A DNA stretch of 44,215 nt from the NCBI GenBank assembly GCA_900544885.1, contig UQWU01000008.1, forward strand, positions 1 through 44,215. Reading direction: 5' to 3'. The notes under the pieces were generated by a model. It did not search any database, was not told where the DNA came from, and saw nothing but the letters and a program-made list of their open reading frames with translations. A program made the position numbers and the translations under genes. Shown in pieces: positions 7,986 through 15,614 of this stretch (position 1 is the first letter of the stretch; every line of letters begins with the position of its first letter). Origin of the DNA: an uncultured Phascolarctobacterium sp. Lineage in GTDB: Bacteria > Bacillota > Negativicutes > Acidaminococcales > Acidaminococcaceae.

Positions 7986-8819
7986 TTAATATAATTTTTC
8001 TAAAACACTATCGTCGATTTTAAAAGTATGTTCTTCAGCAGGGAAACGTCTTGCTTTAACATCAGCAATATAAGCTTTAACGGCATTAACGGTTTCATCA
8101 TGGAGATTAGCATATTTTTTTACGAATTTCGGAGTAAAGCCGGTGGAAACGCCTAACAAATCATTGCATACAAGTACTTGGCCATCACATTCGTTACCGG
8201 CACCAATACCGATAGTAGCCATAGTATGCAGTTCTTTAGTAATTTTAGCAGCTAAAGCAGCAGGTACGCATTCAAGAACGCAAGCAAATGCACCAGCTTC
8301 TTCCAAAGCTTTAGCATCATCAACTAATTTTTGAGCAGCTGCTACTTCTTTACCTTGCACTTTATAGCCACCTAATTGGTTAACGGATTGCGGAGTTAAA
8401 CCAATATGAGCACACACAGGAATACCTGCTTCAACAAGACGTTTTACTAAGGGAGCAACCTCGCTGCCACCCTCCAGTTTTACAGCAGTGCAACCGGTTT
8501 CTTTTAAGAAACGACCAGCGTTGTAAATTGCATCTTTAATATCTGCTTGATAGCTCATGAAAGGCATATCACCGATAACCAGAGCAGTATTATTACCACG
8601 CATAACAGCTTTAGTATGGTGAATCATATCATCCATGGTTACAGGGATGGTAGAATTATAACCTAAAACTACATTGCCTAAAGAATCGCCAACTAAAATC
8701 ATATCGATTTCTGCTTCGTTAACATTGCGAGCCATCGCTACATCATATGCAGTAATCATAGTAATAGGTTCACCTTTTTGTTTCATTTCTCTAATAGTAT
8801 TTACAGTAACAGGTTTCAT
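7986..8819 (-). CDS. panB: 3-methyl-2-oxobutanoate hydroxymethyltransferase
   Basis: 277 residues. It transfers a one-carbon unit from methylene-tetrahydrofolate to alpha-ketoisovalerate to make ketopantoate, the first committed step of pantothenate synthesis. Family motifs: MITAYDVAMARNVNEAEIDMILVGDSLGNVVLGY in pieces (YDVAMA, VGDSLGNV), MSYQ, VKLEGG, AHIGLTPQSVNQLGG and TIGIGAGNECDGQVLV. Its AAGGAGG ribosome site overlaps the 3' end of panG, so the two are probably coupled. Confidence 0.97.
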   Translation of the reverse strand: MKPVTVNTIREMKQKGEPITMITAYDVAMARNVNEAEIDMILVGDSLGNVVLGYNSTIPVTMDDMIHHTKAVMRGNNTALVIGDMPFMSYQADIKDAIYNAGRFLKETGCTAVKLEGGSEVAPLVKRLVEAGIPVCAHIGLTPQSVNQLGGYKVQGKEVAAAQKLVDDAKALEEAGAFACVLECVPAALAAKITKELHTMATIGIGAGNECDGQVLVCNDLLGVSTGFTPKFVKKYANLHDETVNAVKAYIADVKARRFPAEEHTFKIDDSVLEKLY

Positions 8820-8823
8820 GGTT

Positions 8824-9690
8824 TTATTTATCCTCCTTAGTATTACCGCAATGTTTTTGCAGTATTTCAGTCAATTGTTGAATAGCAGCATCATCAATAT
8901 TGTGCTGAGTTTGTACGAGCTTTACAGCTTCTAAGCCCAATAAACTATATAAAGGATGATATTTCCCGGGCAATATACTTAAATGCTTTTGCACCGTACT
9001 AGCATCGCCACGAGCAATCGGTCCCGTCAACGCTTTCCCTAAAGTATCTGTCTGCAAAAGATTAGTTGCGGTGCCACAAAACAAAGGTTTTAAAGCATCC
9101 CAGGCACTTTTGTCATCCCCTAACCAACGTGCCATGAGTTGTTGTGCTACAGACTCTAAAGCAACTACATAATTAGAACAGATACAAGCAGCTGCATGAT
9201 AAATCGTACGCTCAGCAGGTGGTACAAAAAAAGCTTTACCACCAAAGAAATTTACAAGCGTTTCAGCTGTCTCTTTTGCTAAAGCATCACCATCTACAGC
9301 CATATAAACACCAGTCAGCTTAGTTTTACCGCCACTAAAACTTTGTAGCGGATGCATACTGCCTATATGTGCTCCTTGTTCTTGAAGTGGATTTAAAACT
9401 TCTATTCCTAAAGAACCACTGCAATGCAAAAAAATTTTTCCTTCTAAAAAGACGCTCTTAGCTAAAGAAGCAGCAACCGGTGCGAGCAGTCTATCCGGTA
9501 AAGTTAATAAAATAACTTCTGCATCTTTAATAAGACTCTGATTATCATATACAGGCAACTGAAATTGCTCTGCTAAAGCAATACTATGTTCCTTTGTAGA
9601 AGCTGTAATACCAATTAAAGAATCATGCTGATGTAAATAATCTGCTAAACAGCAACCTAAACGCCCGCCACCGATAATGCCGATTTTCAT
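8824..9690 (-). CDS. panG: DUF2520 Rossmann oxidoreductase, probable PanG-type ketopantoate reductase
   Basis: 288 residues from the ATG at 9690, chosen because AAAGGAG lies 6 bases before it; a 12-residue longer reading has no ribosome site. The N-terminus is an NAD(P) fold (MKIGIIGGGRLGCCLADYL), with HCSGSLGIEVL and SMHPLQSFSGG in the middle, and the C-terminal DUF2520 half has YHAAACICSNYVVALES. The operon supplies PanB, PanC and PanD but no PanE, so this protein most likely reduces ketopantoate to pantoate. A non-PanE reductase named PanG has been described in Francisella. The assignment here is inferred from context plus fold. Confidence 0.75.
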   Translation of the reverse strand: MKIGIIGGGRLGCCLADYLHQHDSLIGITASTKEHSIALAEQFQLPVYDNQSLIKDAEVILLTLPDRLLAPVAASLAKSVFLEGKIFLHCSGSLGIEVLNPLQEQGAHIGSMHPLQSFSGGKTKLTGVYMAVDGDALAKETAETLVNFFGGKAFFVPPAERTIYHAAACICSNYVVALESVAQQLMARWLGDDKSAWDALKPLFCGTATNLLQTDTLGKALTGPIARGDASTVQKHLSILPGKYHPLYSLLGLEAVKLVQTQHNIDDAAIQQLTEILQKHCGNTKEDK

Positions 9691-9732
9691 AAAATCTCCT
9701 TTCTGACTTAGGGAGACGCTTTCCATGCTAAC

Positions 9733-9769
9733 AAAAAAGCGTGCACTTCACCGTAAAGAAGAGCACGCT
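9733..9769 (-). terminator. Intrinsic terminator inside the pan leader (attenuator)
   Basis: AGCGTGC pairs with GCACGCT, with an inner CTTC/GAAG stem. On the minus strand it is followed at once by six Ts, about 45 bases before the panG start codon. No gene ends upstream of it on this strand, so it must act within the leader. Confidence 0.8.
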
Positions 9770-9779
9770 AAAAAAATAA

Positions 9780-9805
9780 ATGCACATTCCAGACAGAATG
9801 CGCAT
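9780..9805 (-). terminator. Second terminator-like hairpin in the pan leader
   Basis: ATGCGCATTC pairs over ten positions (one G-U) with GAATGTGCAT around a six-base loop. It is followed on the minus strand by TTATTTTTT, immediately before the attenuator stem. Parts of its 5' arm resemble the attenuator 5' arm, so the two could compete. Confidence 0.65.
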
Positions 9806-9945
9806 GCTATTACAATAAGCTTGTGTTGCGTCTTCGTCCCGGTCTAATAGATCCAAGCGATTATGACTTTATGTCTTGAATAAATCAAAGTTATATCAGC
9901 TTCAGTGCACAAAAAATACTACTGTGCTTAACTTAATTTATCGCC

Positions 9946-9982
9946 ATTATAATAACATAGAATTTTAACTTGTGCAAGTTAA
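9946..9982 (-). promoter_or_regulatory. pan operon promoter with overlapping palindromic operator
   Basis: TATAAT is read on the minus strand at 9951-9946 (an overlapping TATTAT lies 17 bases from a TTGCAC). The palindrome TTAACTTG-TG-CAAGTTAA at 9965-9982 covers the -35 region. The position suits repressor binding, but the regulator is unknown. Confidence 0.55.
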
Positions 9983-10020
9983 TAATGTCATTTATTTAAC
10001 AGAAATTTAATTTATTTTAT

Positions 10021-10088
10021 GGTTAACTACTAATATTTTTAGGTTGACTTATCTTGGTTATTGTTCTATACTAAACTACGTTAACGTA
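10021..10088 (+). promoter_or_regulatory. Biotin operon promoter with possible BirA-like half-sites
   Basis: TTGACT at 10044-10049 and TATACT at 10067-10072 are 17 bases apart. GGTTAAC at 10021-10027 and GGTTGAC at 10042-10048 are direct repeats 21 bases apart, and a perfect palindrome TACGTTAACGTA lies at 10077-10088 around the expected start site. GTTAAC cores resemble BirA half-sites (TTGTTAACC...GGTTAACAA), but the classic spaced inverted arrangement is not clear. Confidence 0.55.
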
Positions 10089-10108
10089 ATTATAAGAGGT
10101 GGTTTACA

Positions 10109-10678
10109 ATGATTAACAGTTCTGCAGCCCACAGTCGTTTTACAACAAGAGAATTGGTATTTATGGCATTCTTCTCTGCTTTAACAGCCATAGGTGCTTT
10201 TATTAAAATTCCGGTTCCTTATTGTCCCTTTACGCTGCAGCTTTTATTTACAACTATGGCAGGCTTACTGCTTGGTGCACGATTGGGCAGTGCTGCTGTA
10301 TGGGTTTATATAGCTCTAGGTCTATTAGGTTTACCTGTATTTACCAATGGCGGCGGTCCAGGTTATGTTTTCCAGCCGACATTCGGTTATCTTATCGGTT
10401 TTGCCTTAGGTTCCAGAATTACAGGTATGCTTTCTCAAGGTGCTGTAAGCTTCAAAAAATTGTTAATCGCTAATTTCGGCGGTCTAGTTGCCGTATATTC
10501 CTGCGGCATGGTTTACTTCTATTTAATCGGTAATTATGTTATCAACCAACCGATTGCTCTGTGGCCGCTGTTTTTATATTGTTTCATCCTGGCAGTCCCC
10601 GGTGACATTGTTCTTTGTATCATCGCCGCACTACTCGGTAAAAAACTTATTCCTATCGTAAGAAATTCTGGAAGGTGA
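10109..10678 (+). CDS. bioY: BioY, biotin-specific S component of an ECF transporter
   Basis: 189 residues, six hydrophobic segments. BioY binds biotin in the membrane and, with or without the shared EcfA/EcfT energy module, imports it. Family motifs: LTAIGAFIKIPVP, PFTLQLLFTTMAGLLLG, YIALGLLGLPVFTNGGGPGYVFQPTFGYLIGF in parts (LGLLGLPVF, FGYLIGF) and the C-terminal PGDIVLCIIAALLGK. The ATG follows AGAGGTGGTTTACA. It is the first gene of the biotin operon and lies just past a promoter with palindromic elements. No ATPase genes are in the window, so the energy module is elsewhere. Confidence 0.93.
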   Translation: MINSSAAHSRFTTRELVFMAFFSALTAIGAFIKIPVPYCPFTLQLLFTTMAGLLLGARLGSAAVWVYIALGLLGLPVFTNGGGPGYVFQPTFGYLIGFALGSRITGMLSQGAVSFKKLLIANFGGLVAVYSCGMVYFYLIGNYVINQPIALWPLFLYCFILAVPGDIVLCIIAALLGKKLIPIVRNSGR

Positions 10679-10683
10679 AAATT

Positions 10684-11370
10684 ATGAGTAAAGGTATTTT
10701 TATTACTGCTATTGGTACTGATGTAGGTAAAACATATGTTACCGGTTTAATTGTCAAAAAACTGCGTGATGCTAAATTAAATGCAGGCTATTATAAAGCT
10801 GCACTTAGTGGTGCTGAAGAACAGCCTGACGGCACTTGGCTGCCTGGTGATGCTGCTTTTGTAGGAAAAATTGCAGGCATCCCCGAAAAACCTGATGATA
10901 TGGTTTCTTATATTTACAAAACTGCCGTTTCTCCTCATCTGGCTGCGCAGCGCGAAGGCAACCCTGTAGAAATGGAAAAAGTTCAAGCTGATTTCAAAGC
11001 TGCACAAGCTAAATACGATTATCTGACCATGGAAGGCAGCGGTGGTATCATCTGCCCGATCCGTTGGGATGAAAAAGAACACATCTTGTTAGAAGATGTT
11101 ATTAAAACCTTAGGCTTAGGTACTTTGGTTATTTCCAATGCAGCATTAGGCTCCATTAACGCTTGCGTACTTACTGTTTACTATCTGCAACAACATGGTA
11201 TTCCTGTTCGCGGTATTATCCTCAATAATTATGATGACACCGATTTCATGCAAAAGGATAATAAACTGATGATGGAGGCATTAACCAAGGTTCCTGTTAT
11301 CGCCTGTGTTAAACCTGATGCTCAAGAATTAGATATTGATGTTAACCTTTTAAAATCTTTATATAAATAA
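10684..11370 (+). CDS. bioD: Dethiobiotin synthetase
   Basis: 228 residues from the ATG at 10684, which has GGAAGGTG seven bases upstream; a GTG at 10675 overlaps that ribosome site and is unlikely. It closes the ureido ring of 7,8-diaminopelargonate with CO2 and ATP to make dethiobiotin. The P-loop is GTDVGKT (residues 11-17). MEGSGGIICPI and ISNAALGSINACVLTVYYL are typical BioD segments. It begins 5 bases after bioY. Confidence 0.94.
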   Translation: MSKGIFITAIGTDVGKTYVTGLIVKKLRDAKLNAGYYKAALSGAEEQPDGTWLPGDAAFVGKIAGIPEKPDDMVSYIYKTAVSPHLAAQREGNPVEMEKVQADFKAAQAKYDYLTMEGSGGIICPIRWDEKEHILLEDVIKTLGLGTLVISNAALGSINACVLTVYYLQQHGIPVRGIILNNYDDTDFMQKDNKLMMEALTKVPVIACVKPDAQELDIDVNLLKSLYK

Positions 11371-11401
11371 CTTTCTGTTTCACATAAAGGAGTGTGCTCA
11401 A

Positions 11402-12754
11402 ATGAATCGTATGGAAGAATTAGGACAAAGAGATTTAGCTCATATCTGGCATCCTTGCTCTCAGATGAAAGACTATGAAACACTGCGTCCGATTGTTGTT
11501 GATCATGCAGCCGGCTCTTATCTCTATGCTGCCGACGGTAAAAAATACTTGGACATCATCAGCAGCTGGTGGTGCAACCTGTTAGGTCACTGCAATCCGA
11601 AAATCAATGCTGCTATCAAAAAACAATTAGATGAGTTGGAGCACGTTATTTTCGTTAACTTCACCCATGAGCCGGCTATTAAATTAGCCGAAGAATTAGT
11701 AAAGGTTCTACCGAAAGGCTTAAATAAATTTAACTTTGCTGATAACGGTTCTTCTTCTGTAGAAATCGCTTTGAAAATTGCCTTCCAATATCAATTACAA
11801 ACCGGTCATCCGGAAAAGAAACGTTTTATGTGCCTGTCTGAAGGTTATCATGGTGAAACCATCGGTGCTCTGTCCGTCGGCAGTATGGATTTGTTTGCAC
11901 AAATGTACAAACCGATGATGATGAATAATATCCATGTACAAGCTCCTGATTGCTATCGCTGCCCCTTCCATAAAGATCGTGAGCATTGCCAATGTGAATG
12001 TTTCAAATTTGCTGAAGAAGAATTTGCTAAACATGCTAAAGAAACTGCAGCAATTATTGTAGAGCCTATTGTTCAAGGCTGTGCCGGCATGCGCATTTAT
12101 CCTGCTCTTTATCTTAAAAAACTGCGTAAGCTCTGCGACGAATACGGTGTTCTGCTGATTGCCGATGAAATTGCTACCGGCTTTGGTCGTACCGGAAAAA
12201 TGTTTGCTTGCAATCATGCTGAAATCACTCCTGATATCATGTGCATTTCTAAAGCTCTGACCGGCGGTTATCTGCCCATGGCTATTGTCTGCACTACCGA
12301 TAAAATCTATGACGCTTTCTATGATGATTACAATAAAGGCAAAGCCTTCATGCATAGCCATACCTATGCCGGCAACCCCATCGGCTGCTCTGCTGCTTTA
12401 GCTGTTTTGAACATCATGAAAGAAGAAAATATTTTAGAAAATGCAGCAGTAAAAGCAAAACACTTCAATGCTGCTTTAAACGAAGCTTTTGCTAATCACA
12501 AAAACATTGGTGAAATCAGACATATCGGCCTTATTAACGCCATGGAACTTGTTACCGATAAAGAAAATAAAATCGGCTTTGACAGCAATCTGCGTATAGG
12601 TTATGAAATCTATAAAAAAGCTTTAACCCATGGTCTGCTTCTGCGTCCTCTTGGTAACGTGATTTACTTCAATCCGCCTCTGAATATTGCTGACGAAGAC
12701 TTAGACAAAGCTGTTGCTTTAGCTAAACAATCCATGGAGGAAATTTTAGGTTAA
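11402..12754 (+). CDS. bioA: Adenosylmethionine-8-amino-7-oxononanoate aminotransferase
   Basis: 450 residues, a class III PLP aminotransferase that converts KAPA to DAPA with S-adenosylmethionine as amino donor. Visible motifs: HIWHPCSQMKDYE at the N-terminus, ISSWWCNLLGHCNP (the BioA Trp pair), FADNGSSSVEIALKIAFQY, SEGYHGETIGALSVGS, DEIATGFGRTGKMFAC and SKALTGGYLPMA with the PLP-binding lysine. AAAGGAG lies 9 bases before the ATG. It sits 31 bases after bioD. Confidence 0.96.
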   Translation: MNRMEELGQRDLAHIWHPCSQMKDYETLRPIVVDHAAGSYLYAADGKKYLDIISSWWCNLLGHCNPKINAAIKKQLDELEHVIFVNFTHEPAIKLAEELVKVLPKGLNKFNFADNGSSSVEIALKIAFQYQLQTGHPEKKRFMCLSEGYHGETIGALSVGSMDLFAQMYKPMMMNNIHVQAPDCYRCPFHKDREHCQCECFKFAEEEFAKHAKETAAIIVEPIVQGCAGMRIYPALYLKKLRKLCDEYGVLLIADEIATGFGRTGKMFACNHAEITPDIMCISKALTGGYLPMAIVCTTDKIYDAFYDDYNKGKAFMHSHTYAGNPIGCSAALAVLNIMKEENILENAAVKAKHFNAALNEAFANHKNIGEIRHIGLINAMELVTDKENKIGFDSNLRIGYEIYKKALTHGLLLRPLGNVIYFNPPLNIADEDLDKAVALAKQSMEEILG

Positions 12755-12756
12755 TC

Positions 12757-13239
12757 ATGAAAAATTTGCCATTAAAAGATTTGACTACCATCTCTTTATT
12801 AGCTGTGCTAATTTTAATCTCCGGCTCTTTTAAGATTCCTTCTCCCGTAGCCGGCGGTGAATTTCAGTTATCAGCACCAATAGCAGTTTTAATTTGTGCC
12901 TGCTTTGGGTTTAAACGTTATATCATTGCAGGTATCATTGCCAGTGCATTAGGTATGATGCTTGGTGTACATAACATTTTCAGTATCATCATTCAAATGT
13001 CCTTCCGTCTGGTAACTGGTGCTACTATGTTAGCCTTCGGCACCAACCTTTTAACCGTTATCCTCAGTGGTCCTTTAGGTACATTCTTTGCCCGCTTGGT
13101 TATGTGGCAGATTACAGGTGTCAACTGGATGGTCTTAACTGCTGCAGCTGCACCTGGTATGATTTTTACAGCTATTACCGCAGGTCTTTTCTACAAACCG
13201 GCAACCAAATTATTACATCGTCTTGCCGTAGTTCATTAA
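12757..13239 (+). CDS. Small ECF S-component-like membrane protein in the biotin operon
   Basis: 160 residues, about five hydrophobic segments, almost no soluble loops. It starts 2 bases after bioA (stop TAA, then TC, then ATG). The segment ISGSFKIPSPVAGGEFQLSAP, placed early like the BioY 'KIPVP...PFTLQ' motif, and the overall size suggest an S component of an energy-coupling factor transporter. It is clearly not a second copy of BioY. Because the next gene encodes a pimeloyl-CoA synthetase, pimelate or another biotin precursor is a possible substrate; this is inference from neighbourhood. A terminator hairpin follows it. Confidence 0.55.
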   Translation: MKNLPLKDLTTISLLAVLILISGSFKIPSPVAGGEFQLSAPIAVLICACFGFKRYIIAGIIASALGMMLGVHNIFSIIIQMSFRLVTGATMLAFGTNLLTVILSGPLGTFFARLVMWQITGVNWMVLTAAAAPGMIFTAITAGLFYKPATKLLHRLAVVH

Positions 13240-13254
13240 CTTTAGATTTTTACT

Positions 13255-13289
13255 ATCGCTCAAGTCATTATGGCTTGAGCGATATTTTT
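13255..13289 (+). terminator. Terminator-like hairpin inside the biotin operon
   Basis: ATCGCTCAAG at 13255-13264 pairs perfectly with CTTGAGCGAT at 13274-13283 around a 9-base loop, followed by ATTTTTC. It lies between the S-component-like gene and the ribosome site of bioWF, so it could reduce or regulate bioWF expression. Confidence 0.8.
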
Positions 13290-13302
13290 CGGAGGAATGA
13301 AA

Positions 13303-15201
13303 ATGTCATTATATAGCATTAAAATGCGTGCTTCTAAAAACAATAAACATGTCAGTGGTGCAGAACGTATTATTCCACAAACTGATATTGCCGAAAACAT
13401 TTCTGCTTTAGCCGAAAGAGCCTTACATCATGGATTAGGCCGTGCTGATTTCATTAATATCAAAATGGAAGAAGTAAAGCCTGACGAATTGGAATACTTA
13501 GATGTCCTTCCTGTCAGTACCCGTCCAGCAAATACTATTGAAGGCAGCTATGCTATTATGCGGGAAATTTTAGGCGAGCTCAATCTAGCTACCGAGGCTG
13601 ATGAACTTATTGACCTTTTACGTAACGTTCACCCCATGCGTGGTGCTGTTTTATATGATATTGCTACCAAGAAAGCAGTAGAGCCGGATCACGAACGTGG
13701 TATTCGCGTTACCTATATGGATGCTGAAGGTGCTTCTTGTGCCGGCAGCAATAAAAACCACTTCCGCGAAGCTATCGTTTTAGCCACTAAGGTAGTCCAC
13801 GCACCTGGTATTATCAGTGAGCTGTGTATGTCAGATGACCCGGAATATGTAACCGGCTATATCTCCTCTTTAAAGCATGGTTATGTCCGTCTGACACCGT
13901 TAAAAGATGTCGGTAACCCGCATGGCGGACGTATCTTCATCTTCGATAGCCGAAAAGCTAATATCCAGGATACCATCGCTTATCTGGAAGAACAAAAAGT
14001 TTTAGTCCGCGGACTGCCTCCTGAAAGACCTGTTAATCAGGATCCGCAAAAAATTTATGCTGAGGAATTAGATCAGCTACAAAAAAATTATCTTTACCGC
14101 TCTATGCGTACTCTGACAAGTGCCCAAAGCAAAAACGTGCAAATGCATAATAAAAGCATTTTAATCTTTTCCTCTAACAGCTACCTTGATTTGTCCAATG
14201 ATTCACGTGTCAAAGAAGCTGCCGGTAATGCTATTGCAAAATGGGGTGTCGGTAGCGGCGGCAGTCGTTTGGCAACCGGTAACACTACCTTACACGAAAA
14301 TTTAGAAATCCGCTTAGCCGCCTTTAAAGGCACTGAGGCAGCGTTATTATTCAATACAGGCTATATGGCTAACGTCGGTATTATTTCTGCTCTCTGCAAC
14401 AACGAGAGCGTTATTTTCAGCGATGAATATAACCATGCTAGCATTATCGACGGCTGTCGTTTAAGTCAGGCTCGCATTATCATTTATAAACATAATGATA
14501 TGCAGGATCTGGAGCAAAAAATTAAAGCAACTTCCTACAAAAAAGGCTTGATTGTCAGCGATGCCGTCTTTAGTATGGATGGTGATATCGCTGATTTACC
14601 GCAAATCGTTGCCTTAGGAAAAAAATATCAACTGCTGACCATGTTAGATGAAGCCCATGCTACAGGCGTTATCGGTGCTACCGGTCATGGTATCGTTGAA
14701 TATTATAAGAATATCTGTAAACCGGATATTCTTATGGGTACTTTAAGCAAAGCAATCGGTGCTGAAGGTGGTTTTGCCTGTGCTAACAAGGTTCTCATCG
14801 AATATCTGAAAAATAAAGCTCGTAGCTTTATCTTTGCTACCTCCCAAGCTCCTGCTACTGTCGCAGCCTCCTTGCGTGCTTTAGAAATTTTAGAAACGGA
14901 ACCCGAACGCAGCCAACAATTACAACATAACGTAACCTATTTTTTAAATTGTCTACATCAAGAAGGTATTGCAGCTCATTCTCAAACCGCTATTATACCT
15001 ATTATTATCGGTGATGCAGGCACGGCCTTAAAAGTTGCAGATGAATTATTAGCACAAGGTCTGTTAATTCCTGCAATCCGTTATCCCACCGTACCCAAAG
15101 ATACTGCCCGTCTGCGTATTGCTTTAATGTCAACCCATACAGAAGCAGAATTAGCAACTACAGCACATAAAATTGCTGTAGCTGTCAAAAAATATTTGTA
15201 A
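13303..15201 (+). CDS. bioWF: BioW-BioF fusion: 6-carboxyhexanoate-CoA ligase plus 8-amino-7-oxononanoate synthase
   Basis: 632 residues from the ATG at 13303, six bases after GGAGGA; the ATG at 13297 touches that site and is unlikely. Residues 1 to about 240 match BioW, which activates pimelate to pimeloyl-CoA: YSIKMRASKNNKHVSGAERI, HPMRGAVLYDI, ELCMSDDPEYVTGYIS. From about residue 250 a full BioF follows, joining pimeloyl-CoA and alanine: SSNSYLDLSND, GVGSGGSRLATGNTTLHENL, DEAHATGVIG and the PLP lysine in TLSKAIGAEGG. One polypeptide thus carries two consecutive steps. It is the last gene of the operon. bioB is not in the window. Confidence 0.95.
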   Translation: MSLYSIKMRASKNNKHVSGAERIIPQTDIAENISALAERALHHGLGRADFINIKMEEVKPDELEYLDVLPVSTRPANTIEGSYAIMREILGELNLATEADELIDLLRNVHPMRGAVLYDIATKKAVEPDHERGIRVTYMDAEGASCAGSNKNHFREAIVLATKVVHAPGIISELCMSDDPEYVTGYISSLKHGYVRLTPLKDVGNPHGGRIFIFDSRKANIQDTIAYLEEQKVLVRGLPPERPVNQDPQKIYAEELDQLQKNYLYRSMRTLTSAQSKNVQMHNKSILIFSSNSYLDLSNDSRVKEAAGNAIAKWGVGSGGSRLATGNTTLHENLEIRLAAFKGTEAALLFNTGYMANVGIISALCNNESVIFSDEYNHASIIDGCRLSQARIIIYKHNDMQDLEQKIKATSYKKGLIVSDAVFSMDGDIADLPQIVALGKKYQLLTMLDEAHATGVIGATGHGIVEYYKNICKPDILMGTLSKAIGAEGGFACANKVLIEYLKNKARSFIFATSQAPATVAASLRALEILETEPERSQQLQHNVTYFLNCLHQEGIAAHSQTAIIPIIIGDAGTALKVADELLAQGLLIPAIRYPTVPKDTARLRIALMSTHTEAELATTAHKIAVAVKKYL

Positions 15202-15211
15202 GTGCATAAAA

Positions 15212-15250
15212 AAAGAATCCGTTTACCTTGCGTAGATAAACGGATTCTTT
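15212..15250 (+). terminator. Bidirectional terminator between bioWF and the DUF951 gene
   Basis: A perfect 14-base stem, AAAGAATCCGTTTA/TAAACGGATTCTTT, with an 11-base loop. It has T-runs on both strands and serves both convergent genes. Confidence 0.9.
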
Positions 15251-15256
15251 ACTTTT

Positions 15257-15448
15257 TCATTTTTTTACTAGCTCTTTCGCCGCTTTTTCAAATTTCACAC
15301 GGGAAAGCATGGTAAAACGGCCACAGCCACAACATTTGATACCAAAATCCATTCCGGTTCTGGTAACCTCCCACTCTGCTGACCCACAGGGATGGGCTTT
15401 TTTCATTTTAACAATATCACCAACATTAATTTGTTTAATATCAAGCAT
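15257..15448 (-). CDS. DUF951 family protein (YyzM-like)
   Basis: 63 residues. The start MLDIKQINVGDIVKMKKAHPCGS and the cysteine pair in IKCCGCGRFTMLSR match DUF951, a small conserved Firmicutes family that includes B. subtilis YyzM, also encoded near the origin. The conserved KKPHPCGS-like and GR...R motifs suggest an OB- or SH3-like fold with a possible metal or nucleic-acid site, but the function is unknown. It is a single gene, convergent with bioWF. Confidence 0.85.
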   Translation of the reverse strand: MLDIKQINVGDIVKMKKAHPCGSAEWEVTRTGMDFGIKCCGCGRFTMLSRVKFEKAAKELVKK

Positions 15449-15614
15449 TTTTCTACCACCAAATTTTTACTTTCACAATAATTTACTGAAAATATTAAAA
15501 TAAATGTCTAGCTAAAAACTTAAATTCATTATATAAAAAAAAGCGTTATTCAGCAAGGCCTTTATTAAACACATCCACATAATCAATCACCATTACTTTG
15601 CCAAAATAATATTA

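Larger units (their letters stand above)
9691..9940 (-). promoter_or_regulatory. Leader RNA of the pantothenate operon, candidate riboswitch or attenuator
   Basis: About 240 bases separate the predicted start site from panG. Reading on the minus strand, a central region can close as CGCTTG (near 9856-9861) with CAAGC (9818-9822). It encloses TCTATTAGACCGGGACGAAG, and then come two successive terminator hairpins before the panG ribosome site. This is the shape of a regulated leader. I could not match it to T-box, TPP, FMN, SAM, cobalamin, lysine, glycine or c-di-GMP consensus sequences. A 'pan' RNA motif has been reported upstream of pantothenate genes, but I cannot confirm identity by eye. 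Confidence 0.5.

Noticed and set aside
9800..9860. T-box or known metabolite riboswitch in the pan leader
   Set aside because: No T-box AGGGTGGNACCGCG sequence is present. GGGACGAAG resembles a piece of the c-di-GMP-I consensus, but the rest does not fit.
11795..12361. Long antisense open frame within bioA
   Set aside because: It is a shadow of the bioA coding frame, without ribosome site or family resemblance.
14196..14216. parS-like sequence in bioWF (TGATTCACGTGTCAAA)
   Set aside because: It deviates from the parS consensus at several positions and lies in a conserved coding region, so it is probably chance.
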